A stretch of DNA of 60,369 nucleotides, taken from the IMG/VR virus record IMGVR_UViG_3300013133_000005, positions 1 through 60,369 of that record; one strand, 5' to 3'. Of this stretch, positions 14,769 through 21,635 are shown one piece after another. The translations under genes were made by a program, and so were the position numbers. Within the stretch, counting starts at the first letter, position 1. Each line of letters starts with the position of its first letter. The DNA is from a virus. The notes under the pieces were generated by a model. The model did not search any database and was not told where the DNA came from. It was given only the letters and a program-made list of their open reading frames with translations.

Positions 14769-16835
14769 TCACGCGTTAAGGTATCCTTTGTTTGCGGCTT
14801 CTTCAGCGGTTAACGCATCAAACGAACTTTTTGTGGATGTGCTTGAGATTGACTCGATCTCTTCCGGGGTCAGCTCGATCTGCTTGAGTTGCAACAGCTT
14901 CTCGAAATCTGATTTTGGAAGTGAGCAGAATTTCATGGCATACTTGCCATCTACACCTTTGCTCTTCAGAAGGGCGATGGCCGCAATCGGGTCGTACGTT
15001 CTTGTCTTCTCGACCCAGAAGTCCAGAGTTGCGTGCTCATCTATCTGAATTTTGGCATCGCACGATTTGACAAACGACTTGCATTGCTTGGCAAGCCTGG
15101 TTATCTCTGCCTTATTGGCTTCAATGCGCTTCCAGGCCTCTCGGCACTTGTCGACCGTATCGACAACGTATCCCATTGGGTCGTCGATGCTGCCGACAAA
15201 CTTCTTGTTGAACAGCGGGCATATACCATCTTCGCTGAGGAAGCATGCATGGCAGTATTCGTTTCGGATTGGAGAAAACGAAGTCCCGTCCGTCTTCAGC
15301 ATCTCTTTTTCAATGTCTTGGATTGATGTCCTGATCCATTCCATTGCGGAATCAACCACAGCCTTGACGTCCTCAATCTCAAGCTGTATGACGGTACCGT
15401 ACCTGACATAGTTGATGCGTATGATTGCCCTGCTGAACGAATCTTTGGGCAGCATCATATGCACCAATGACAGGTATATCTTGGTCTGCATATCATTCAT
15501 CACTTCGTACTTGGTCATCATCTTGCGCGACGTCTTGTAGTCAGTGATGGTGACAATGCCGGTCGAGTAATCGATTACGTCAATAATGCCACGGAAGAAG
15601 ACGTTGGATGCATAGAAGTCATCAATCAGATTCCAGTCCTTATCGAACGCGAGCTTCTGCTCTGTGACACTTATCTCGCCAGGATACAGGGTGAAATCGT
15701 TCTTGTTGTAGAAGCGCCACATGATGGTTTGAACTTCAGATATGACCATGCCATCTTCGCACTTGTGTTCTGCAACCGCCTTGTTGATAAGACGAGCATA
15801 GTCATCTCTTGACGGCATTGATGGCTTCTCGTACTCGTCATCAGTCAGGGCCGCATCCATCGAGTTCATGAAATGGGCATATCCCATGGATGTTGAGTCT
15901 TTGAGGACCTGTCGATTGTCAAACAGAAACATGCCCACTGCTTTTTCGCGTGAGCATTTCTCAGATGTCTCTATTTCTCTGACAATATCGACATATCGAT
16001 CAGGTAGCTGTATTGGTTTTTTTGCCACGTACGCCTCAAACTTGTTGGCAAACAACATTCTGACGCACAGCTTGTTTGCGAGTTCGGCCACTCGGTGGCA
16101 TATCTTTCCAATTTGGAAGTACGAATAATCAGGCTCTTTCATCTTCCTGATGTACTTCATGTACCATTTGAAGGGGCACTGATGAAACAGCTCTATCCGG
16201 GAGAACGAATACGCCTGGGTTGCCATCATGCTCTTGTCGGCATCAGATGGCACAACTCCCATTACAACCGGTCCTGCGGCCTTATGTTGCATCATGGCCG
16301 CAATGAGTGGCGGCACGGTCGCGGATGTCGATTCGCGATCTTCCATTGCGCGTATCTTGAGAAACAGGTCGATCGTGCGCTCGGCGTCATATTCCGCACG
16401 GTGTGACCTGTCATCGGTCCATACGATACCAAGCCTCATGCATGCGGTTTTCAATTTGTTACTGCCGCTGAATCTTGACCGGCACATCTGGAGAGTGTCT
16501 CTGACAGATACCGGTTTGATCTTGAGAAACAACAGATCAAACTTGATGACGTTGTGGCCGATAATGGTTCTTTGTCCAACGAATTGCGCTATTTCTTCCT
16601 GGACGCCTTCCGTCAGATAGACCTTGGACCCCTTCACCATCTCCATGGTGATTCCGTGTATTCGAGTGGCATCTTCTGGGATTAGCCCACGGATTGGACG
16701 GCAGAATTTGACGATACGTCTGCCGCGCGTTCCAGTTGCTTCATCGAATTCGATTGCCGCCACTTCCAGAATCTCATCGGACTCAGAACTCAATCCGGTT
16801 GTTTCAACATCGATGGATACATATTTGAACTCCAT
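14769..16835 (-). CDS. DnaQ-like exonuclease fused to Cas4/AddB-like Fe-S nuclease (688 aa)
   Basis: The N-terminal part (1-160) is a DEDDh 3'-5' exonuclease: Asp9/Glu11 in IDVETTG, Asp100 in HNVIKFD, His145 and Asp150 in HRAEYD. The C-terminal part (about 205-560) is a RecB/Cas4-type PD-(D/E)xK nuclease: Asp419 in GIIDV, Asp432-x-Lys434 in TDYKT. Four cysteines are placed as in the iron-sulfur Cas4/AddB group: Cys220 before the nuclease core and Cys528, 531, 539 after it. Such a two-nuclease chain suggests end processing in recombination-dependent replication or host DNA breakdown. The start at 16835 follows GAAGGGATTG; the frame is open further upstream but without a site. Confidence 0.88.
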   Translation of the reverse strand: MEFKYVSIDVETTGLSSESDEILEVAAIEFDEATGTRGRRIVKFCRPIRGLIPEDATRIHGITMEMVKGSKVYLTEGVQEEIAQFVGQRTIIGHNVIKFDLLFLKIKPVSVRDTLQMCRSRFSGSNKLKTACMRLGIVWTDDRSHRAEYDAERTIDLFLKIRAMEDRESTSATVPPLIAAMMQHKAAGPVVMGVVPSDADKSMMATQAYSFSRIELFHQCPFKWYMKYIRKMKEPDYSYFQIGKICHRVAELANKLCVRMLFANKFEAYVAKKPIQLPDRYVDIVREIETSEKCSREKAVGMFLFDNRQVLKDSTSMGYAHFMNSMDAALTDDEYEKPSMPSRDDYARLINKAVAEHKCEDGMVISEVQTIMWRFYNKNDFTLYPGEISVTEQKLAFDKDWNLIDDFYASNVFFRGIIDVIDYSTGIVTITDYKTSRKMMTKYEVMNDMQTKIYLSLVHMMLPKDSFSRAIIRINYVRYGTVIQLEIEDVKAVVDSAMEWIRTSIQDIEKEMLKTDGTSFSPIRNEYCHACFLSEDGICPLFNKKFVGSIDDPMGYVVDTVDKCREAWKRIEANKAEITRLAKQCKSFVKSCDAKIQIDEHATLDFWVEKTRTYDPIAAIALLKSKGVDGKYAMKFCSLPKSDFEKLLQLKQIELTPEEIESISSTSTKSSFDALTAEEAANKGYLNA

Positions 16836-16845
16836 TTCAATCCCT

Positions 16846-17241
16846 TCACGGGTTCGGTGTAAGTTCCTGAGAGTCCGGCATCTTGTCAAGAAGCTCAGAG
16901 ATCTTTTTGGCGAGTGTTACCGCCATCTCCATATCTGCGATGTCCTTAGACTCCCTGGCTATCTTCATGGTGCCGGCCAGCATGATAACCAGTTCCAACT
17001 TGCTGAATTGCGAATGTACGATATTCTTAACTTGTCTCAACCGCACCTGGAATGCCTCAGACTTGTTGTCTTCCAGCATTTCCGTGCGCGTCTTGAATAG
17101 CGCCAACTCGGCTTGAAGATCGTTTATGCTCTTTCCTCTGAGTTCCGATATCTCAGTGATTTTTTCCAGACGATGCTCAAGAGATGATATTTCAGAGTCG
17201 ATGCTAGGAAACAATCTCCTTATGAGTTTTGCGATAGACAT
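16846..17241 (-). CDS. Coiled-coil hypothetical protein (131 aa)
   Basis: Helical throughout with heptad-like repeats (ISSLEHRLEKITEISELRGK, LQAELALFKTRTEMLED). No known domain. The start follows GGGAGACCAA. It lies 10 bases upstream of the nuclease fusion gene, so it is in the same operon and may be a partner of that enzyme. Confidence 0.7.
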   Translation of the reverse strand: MSIAKLIRRLFPSIDSEISSLEHRLEKITEISELRGKSINDLQAELALFKTRTEMLEDNKSEAFQVRLRQVKNIVHSQFSKLELVIMLAGTMKIARESKDIADMEMAVTLAKKISELLDKMPDSQELTPNP

Positions 17242-17250
17242 TTGGTCTCC

Positions 17251-17448
17251 CTACGATGATATGACCGTGATAAGGTTGGTTACCCTGCGGTACTCATCAT
17301 CAGTAAAAAAAAGTCTGTTGAGCTGCATTTGATACCGCAATCGACGAGGATTGCTGACCAGATTGGGGTCCATTCCTGCCCGATGAAGCATGTCTTTGAT
17401 CTCTTCATAGGCCGAGACCCAATCATCAACAATTGACGGGACATCCAT
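17251..17448 (-). CDS. Small hypothetical protein (65 aa)
   Basis: Not recognised. AGGAGGTCTT precedes ATG at 17448. It is the first gene of the operon that runs into the nuclease fusion. A perfect GTGGGGGTA-TTTC-TACCCCCAC hairpin lies in its leader at 17471-17492 and could control read-through. Confidence 0.65.
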   Translation of the reverse strand: MDVPSIVDDWVSAYEEIKDMLHRAGMDPNLVSNPRRLRYQMQLNRLFFTDDEYRRVTNLITVISS

Positions 17449-17497
17449 AAGACCTCCTGCGAAGAATGTTGTGGGGGTATTTCTACCCCCACTTATC

Positions 17498-17508
17498 TAC
17501 AAAATATA
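17498..17508 (-). promoter_or_regulatory. Class B (TATATT) promoter
   Basis: The minus strand carries TATATTTTGTA, the same 11 bases as at 55131-55141 on the plus strand before the terminase-region gene. It lies 50 bases upstream of the 65-residue gene. No convincing -35 box. Confidence 0.4.
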
Positions 17509-17544
17509 AGTGCACACAACAAAGATCGAACGAAGGAGAGAATC

Positions 17545-17979
17545 GAATCGCTGCAACCGTATATGTCGCTGAGACGCGGCCATCGCTTAGAGCGCCGATG
17601 ATAGCGCGGCACGGCGACTAATTGTAACCCGGAGCGGAGACATCTACAGCCCTGGCGACCAAAGGGAGCAGGGCGTAGGTGTCGTAGCGCGCTGAGAGCG
17701 CCGTAAGAACGCCAGCGTCGCGACACGGAGTGACGGCGACCTGGCGAGCGAGCGGCGCCTCTCGGCGGATGGGTTGCAATTTGTCGCGAGCAGCGTAACT
17801 CTTTATGGGAGGAGATATCAAAGCGCGAATGGGATAATTGCGTAGGCAGCGAAGCGCCTAGCAATTAATCCAATGAGCGCGCATTTTGATTTCTCCGAAA
17901 TAAAGAGTGGAGCGAGCGCTATTATCAAGCTCGTATGGCAGCGTGACAGCTAGACATATACGGTGCAAGCGAATCGATG
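17545..17979 (+). ncRNA. Large structured RNA, about 435 nt, family unknown
   Basis: The sequence folds into a closed multi-domain structure by simple reading. The outer helix pairs 17556-17567 with 17953-17964 (12 bp, extended by GAATCG-type pairs). A central helix pairs 17622-17630 with 17771-17779. Domain hairpins are 17639-17683 (ACATCTAC/GTAGGTGT plus GCCCT/AGGGC), 17695-17764 (GCGCCG/CGGCGC then CGCCAG/CTGGCG then GTCGC/GCGAC) and 17798-17908 (9, 5, 6, 5, 7 and 5 bp helices stacked). Three pairs are G-U on the plus strand and would be A-C on the minus strand, which favours plus-strand transcription, opposite to the flanking genes. No open frame of note crosses it. Size and complexity resemble ornate phage RNAs such as GOLLD or ROOL, but I cannot match it to either. 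Confidence 0.75.
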
Positions 17980-18042
17980 AAACGAGTGAGGCAATGATCA
18001 ACAGACTGGCCTGATGGTACATCAGACATTAGTCCTTGTGTG

Positions 18043-18222
18043 CTATTTTATTATCGTTACGTCTTTGACATTGATTGCAACAACGCACCCCTTTGCCGAT
18101 TTCGGCTCAGCCAGAAACTCTGTTTCATTTCTGATCACATCTTCTGGACTGTTGCCTTCATCAACGGCAACAACAAGACTCAACACCACTGTTGCCCTAT
18201 GCTTCTTCACTTTGCTTGGCAT
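18043..18222 (-). CDS. Small hypothetical protein inside the RNA island (59 aa)
   Basis: ATG at 18222 preceded by GAAAGGTGAGTC, stop TAG at 18043. The lysine-rich start (MPSKVKKHRATVVLSLVVAV) is followed by an acidic centre and a beta-like end (CVVAINVKDVTIIK). No family recognised. It is the only credible gene in the 1.2 kb between 17449 and 18684. Confidence 0.6.
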   Translation of the reverse strand: MPSKVKKHRATVVLSLVVAVDEGNSPEDVIRNETEFLAEPKSAKGCVVAINVKDVTIIK

Positions 18223-18264
18223 GACTCACCTTTCAAGGTTGACAATAGGTCGCCATCCAGCGCG

Positions 18265-18302
18265 AAACAATTTATAAAACCCCCGGTTTTAATAAATTGT
18301 TT
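18265..18302. terminator. Long inverted repeat, possible terminator
   Basis: AAACAATTTAT-AAAACC / GGTTTT-AATAAATTGTTT, about 16 bp with one bulged A. It is AT rich and symmetrical, lying upstream of the 59-residue gene. It could end transcription in either direction or be a protein-binding palindrome. Confidence 0.45.
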
Positions 18303-18336
18303 CAAGAGCGCAGATGTATTCACTTCTTACGATTTC

Positions 18337-18503
18337 CGATGATGCATCGGACAAGTCGCTCAACCCTTATTTTTTTCGAATACCAACATAATCGAATGTA
18401 AGTGGAGATCCTCCTGGAACCGGTGAGCGCTTTCAAAGCGACCTGGTTCCTGGAGGTCGAAACGTGGGTTCCACCGATTCAACGTACTGGTGATACACCA
18501 GTA
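18337..18503. other. Cluster of hairpins in the RNA island
   Basis: Three hairpins: CCGATG-ATG-CATCGG (18337-18351), an arm-and-loop element at about 18406-18456 with CTCC-T-GGAACC / GGTTCC-T-GGAG enclosing CGCTTT/AAAGCG, and TACTGGTG-ATA-CACCAGTA (18484-18502). No reading frame longer than about 10 codons has a ribosome site here. Role unknown; together they suggest one or more structured transcripts. Confidence 0.5.
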
Positions 18504-18527
18504 TAAGTCCTTGGTATTCTATATGCT

Positions 18528-18682
18528 AGACATCAACAAAATCGAATAAACGGAAAGCAGCGCGGGGAGATGCACAGCGACGAAGCAGTATGCGAGGAGC
18601 GGAGCGTCTCCCGGGGCGGTCTTTCCACGGGTGTTTCCGTAAGACTATGGCGATGATGCATCGCCTAAAGTTCTTGATGTCT
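18528..18682. ncRNA. Second structured RNA candidate, about 155 nt
   Basis: Nested helices: AGACATCAA/TTGATGTCT (18528-18536 with 18674-18682), ACGGAAA/TTTCCGT (18550-18556 with 18634-18640), GGGAGA/TCTCCC (18565-18570 with 18607-18612), and a local hairpin GGCGATG-ATG-CATCGCC near 18646-18662. The same GATGATGCATC hairpin core recurs at 18337-18351. The strand is undecided: a weak class A-like element (GGACAATAATAAGAC) at about 18683-18704 would fire into it on the minus strand. Confidence 0.55.
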
Positions 18683-18684
18683 TA

Positions 18685-19746
18685 TTATTGTCCGTTACCA
18701 GCAAGTTTGTCGATCGCATTGAGCGCGGCAGTATTGCTTGGGGCCGGCTCTCCATGCGATCCTGATTCCTCAACATCATCTACCGCGTCTGCGTCTGCAC
18801 CGAAGTTGACAGCAATATCTCGCTGATCTTCCACATCAATCGGCACAGCTTCTGTTTCGGGAATGCTCTGCGGAGTTTGATCCGTCAGCATACCGATGTT
18901 TGCAGATCCGGCAAGAGCGGCGGCGCCGACGTTCTTCAGCATGCCCCTCTTGATCGGCTCCATGACAGACTGTGTAAATTCGGCCGATGGAAGCACTTCG
19001 GTAATGTACACGTCCCTGCCGCCAGACTTTACCTTGTGATGCCACAAGATGAGTTTCTGCCCGAAGAAGCCATCAAACGGCAATGGCTTTCCTGCTTCAA
19101 TTTGTCTGACTGTGTGCGCCGCATTGAGGAGCGACCACAGGTCGGACAGCGAGGATTCAATCCTCATGATAGTATTGATTGATCTTGTCTCAAACCGATA
19201 TGGGTTTGGGGCCATGTCTGCCGTTGGAAACACCTTCATGAGTCCTATGGCTTTGCATGCCCCAGACTTGTAATCAGGGCATTCTTCGAATGCACACTTG
19301 GCAACTTCGTTGAATTGCCTGTCGATCCATGTGCGTTCGCCCTTTTCGTTGTATTGCAGATATCGGGCAACAGTGCCAGCGCCATGGCTTTTGCACAGAA
19401 GACCATCAGACTGCGAATACATAGCTAATGAAGATTCCCAGAATTCCTCGGGTGTCTTGTACAGACATATGAATGAAATCTTGCGAGGCTCTTTGGATTT
19501 CGCTTCTTCCATCAGCTTGTCTTGAACAGGGCCGTTCAAAACCCACTGTTTTGTGTTCACGACTTGGCCACTCTGGGTTCTTTGAGCGGATACTGTTTCC
19601 TTCAGAATCCTGAAGTGTCCAGCCGGGATTGGGTGATTGGACTTGTTGATACCCTCTCCGGCCGCGAATCCTGCCGAAATCTTTCCACGATAGGTGGTAG
19701 TCTTTTGGATAACACCATCTTCGTTATGCGTTATGCCCACAATCAT
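18685..19746 (-). CDS. gp3-like (recombination directionality factor family) protein (353 aa)
   Basis: The central part resembles the phage gp3-like family: LLCKSHGAG-VARYL, a Cys cluster CAFEECPDYKSGACKAIG, PNPYRFETRSINTI and GKPLPFDGFFGQKL. Family members include the excision factor of phiC31, yet most phages with the gene lack a serine integrase, and the cluster probably binds zinc and nucleic acid. The C-terminal 90 residues are acidic and disordered, like an SSB tail. It lies beside the dNTP hydrolase and SSB-like genes, so a replication or recombination role is more likely here than excision. No integrase is in the window. Confidence 0.55.
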   Translation of the reverse strand: MIVGITHNEDGVIQKTTTYRGKISAGFAAGEGINKSNHPIPAGHFRILKETVSAQRTQSGQVVNTKQWVLNGPVQDKLMEEAKSKEPRKISFICLYKTPEEFWESSLAMYSQSDGLLCKSHGAGTVARYLQYNEKGERTWIDRQFNEVAKCAFEECPDYKSGACKAIGLMKVFPTADMAPNPYRFETRSINTIMRIESSLSDLWSLLNAAHTVRQIEAGKPLPFDGFFGQKLILWHHKVKSGGRDVYITEVLPSAEFTQSVMEPIKRGMLKNVGAAALAGSANIGMLTDQTPQSIPETEAVPIDVEDQRDIAVNFGADADAVDDVEESGSHGEPAPSNTAALNAIDKLAGNGQ

Positions 19747-19769
19747 GCAGTGCCCTCCGTGGTGAAAAG

Positions 19770-19796
19770 CCCTCTACTATTGGTATTTCATAAAAG
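19770..19796 (-). promoter_or_regulatory. Class A phage promoter before the gp3-like gene
   Basis: Minus strand reads TTTTATGAAATACCAATAGT then AGAGGG, close to the copy at 33509-33531. The start codon lies about 25 bases below it, after GGAGGGCACTGC. Confidence 0.5.
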
Positions 19797-19950
19797 TCGA
19801 CATGATAACAGGCATGACAATCATGTGCCCTCTCGCTACTGAGGAACTCGCTTTACTTTGCCAGCCATGGACTGGCGACCCAGCGAGCCACTGTTTCTGT
19901 GAGCCATCACTTGCTTCACATGATTGCATACCGCTTGATGTGGCAGGTTC

Positions 19951-20304
19951 TCATTTGCGGGAGGGCTGGGAAACCTGCGAAGCCCTTTTCTCCTGCTGAC
20001 CGTCTCCATCAAGATTGTGCATAAGGAAGATGATGCAGCACGCAGCATGTGCCAGATGACTGCACCCATCTTCCTTATCAAGCTTTTCTCCATTCCACCA
20101 CGAAACCATGTGCCTCATGGCTGCGGCAAAATAGCGAACACGAGAGTTTGGGACAAACTTCCAATCGAAATCGCCATACTTGGCGGCTCCGTTTTCAAGA
20201 ACCTTGACAATTTCTTCAACGGCGCCCCATGGAAGTAAGTCCCATCGCCTTTTCCCTTGGTCGTCCTTACGGCCGACCTTAGAAGGGCATGTCTTCGCCA
20301 TCAT
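19951..20304 (-). CDS. dATP/dGTP diphosphohydrolase-like protein (117 aa)
   Basis: All-helical MazG-related phage enzyme family that removes pyrophosphate from purine dNTPs. Hallmarks: KDDQGKRRWDLLPWGAVEEIVKVLENGA, the Lys-Tyr-Gly-Asp turn, RHMVSWW and DGCSHLAHAACCIIFLMHN, with the metal-binding Glu, His and Asp residues in place. Related enzymes (MazZ) support 2-aminoadenine DNA, but no PurZ-like gene is seen in this window. The start is taken at the second of three clustered ATGs (GGTGGAG six bases upstream), overlapping the SSB-like gene by 26 bases. About 200 bases after the gene hold no clear coding frame. Confidence 0.75.
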   Translation of the reverse strand: MMAKTCPSKVGRKDDQGKRRWDLLPWGAVEEIVKVLENGAAKYGDFDWKFVPNSRVRYFAAAMRHMVSWWNGEKLDKEDGCSHLAHAACCIIFLMHNLDGDGQQEKRASQVSQPSRK

Positions 20305-21037
20305 CGACATCTCCACCGGTATTAACTTCAGCCGTGCCTGCCGCTGGAGCCTGACCCTCGGCACTTCCGAATCCAGAACGGTCCTGTACTGTTCCGACAC
20401 TTGACTTGGACGCGCCAACTGGGTACGTGATGCTCTTGTCATCCGGCTTGGCTGCTGCAAATGTTTCGATTGCTACGCCGTCGCGGGCCTGCCCGGTTGT
20501 TGATACATACGGCTGGTCCTTGAATGCAATGTATACTTCCTGATTCATCTTGTGAGTCCGAGTGATGACGACCTTTCCATTCTTCTCCTCGGCATCAATG
20601 GTGAGATTGTTGATCATCCATTCGGGATCGATTGGTATGCCTTTTGCCCCTGTGAGAGCAATCAGCCGAGGCTTTGCCATCGACATCACCTTATCAAAAT
20701 CCTCCTTGGTTGACGCTCCCTTGGGCGGCATGATAACGATGCGGGCGATTGTCGATGACCCCTTCTGAACTTCTGGAGTTCCATCAACAACAGCAAGGCG
20801 CACGACCAGGGCATAGCTTTGCTTCTTTGTCTTCTCGATTCGCGGGAACAGCACGATTTGCCCGGTATTCTTGTCTTTCCACGCAACAGGATCAACTTTC
20901 ATCCTGTATCGGCCGGCGCGAGTAAGAATTGGCGCTCGTTCAATTTCTTGTGCGGAATCGCTCGACTGCTGGGCAATTGTCCTCTGATCAGTCGACCTTC
21001 CCTCCATCATATCCATTACAGCCTTACGTGAATCCAT
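20279..21037 (-). CDS. Single-stranded DNA-binding-like protein with acidic tail (252 aa)
   Basis: The build is that of a phage SSB: a beta-rich core (about 45-175; AGRYRMKVDPVAWKDK, SYALVVRLAVVDG, QEVYIAFKDQPYV), a Gly/Ala-rich linker, and a terminal acidic peptide ending DDGEDMPF. Such tails recruit replication partners. The start at 21037 follows AGGAGAAACGGTC. It lies between the primase-helicase and dNTP hydrolase genes, as expected for a replication module. Confidence 0.65.
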   Translation of the reverse strand: MDSRKAVMDMMEGRSTDQRTIAQQSSDSAQEIERAPILTRAGRYRMKVDPVAWKDKNTGQIVLFPRIEKTKKQSYALVVRLAVVDGTPEVQKGSSTIARIVIMPPKGASTKEDFDKVMSMAKPRLIALTGAKGIPIDPEWMINNLTIDAEEKNGKVVITRTHKMNQEVYIAFKDQPYVSTTGQARDGVAIETFAAAKPDDKSITYPVGASKSSVGTVQDRSGFGSAEGQAPAAGTAEVNTGGDVDDGEDMPF

Positions 21038-21053
21038 TGACCGTTTCTCCTGG

Positions 21054-21635
21054 TTAGAATGGTAAATCCGAGGATGACATATCAATCACATCGACATCTT
21101 CTATAACTCTCTTCACGTTTTCGATGCTGATTGATTCCGTGTACTGCCGAAAATCAACATCATCGATGTACATTGGTTCAATGATACGCGGACTGTAAAA
21201 GATCGGAACAATGTACACCACTTCGTTGTACTTCACCCAACACAGTGGCTCGCCGTCAAACGCTTTGACTATATCCGCAAGCTCGTCCGGTATTGGAATT
21301 GTGCCAGCCACAGATCTCATCTGTCGAGCTGACGGCTGAAGTATTGACAGCATTGCGCTCACAAACTGGTCTTTGCATATATCTCTTTTGCATGGAAATG
21401 CCGCATGTGTAACCAAATACCAATGGGTAGGCGAATTGACAGGCAGAAGACTCCTGAGCACATCCAGGTAATCAATGTTGATTTCTCCTGCTTTTGCAAG
21501 GAACTGCTTTAGATCGACATCCGCCCCGCCGGCATGTTTTGGTATCCATCCAAGTTCTTTATATGTCTGCAGGCACCTTCCATACATCTTCATCAAATAT
21601 TGCGAATCATGCAGCAGTTGATCGTCGTGCAGCAT
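21054..21635 (-). CDS. Hypothetical protein with SSB-like acidic tail (193 aa)
   Basis: Not recognised as a family. It ends IDMSSSDLPF, very like the acidic tail of the neighbouring SSB-like protein, so both may bind the same replication partner. The start is uncertain: ATG 21635 is chosen to limit overlap with the primase gene to 29 bases, but the frame is open to 21737. No ribosome site decides it. Confidence 0.65.
   Translation of the reverse strand: MLHDDQLLHDSQYLMKMYGRCLQTYKELGWIPKHAGGADVDLKQFLAKAGEINIDYLDVLRSLLPVNSPTHWYLVTHAAFPCKRDICKDQFVSAMLSILQPSARQMRSVAGTIPIPDELADIVKAFDGEPLCWVKYNEVVYIVPIFYSPRIIEPMYIDDVDFRQYTESISIENVKRVIEDVDVIDMSSSDLPF

Noticed and set aside
17471-17492. GTGGGGGTA/TACCCCCAC hairpin as a classical terminator
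   Set aside because: No T-run follows on either strand; it is better read as a leader hairpin of the minus-strand operon or part of the RNA island.
18045-18066. Class A-like sequence (GTAACGATAATAAAA) on the minus strand
   Set aside because: It lies inside the end of the 59-codon gene, lacks the upstream TGTG/TTTG part and has no gene directly downstream on that strand.
18014-18277. An 87-codon plus-strand hydrophobic frame in the RNA island
   Set aside because: It is the antisense of a minus-strand gene that has a proper ribosome site; the plus frame has none.
19836-20009. A 57-codon minus-strand frame (METVSRRKG...) after the dATP/dGTP diphosphohydrolase gene
   Set aside because: No ribosome site, overlaps the enzyme gene by 59 bases and has no recognisable pattern; kept out of the gene list.
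19951-20304. Evidence for a 2-aminoadenine (Z) genome from the dATP/dGTP diphosphohydrolase
   Set aside because: This enzyme family is common in phages with normal DNA, and no PurZ-like or DatZ gene is seen in the window.
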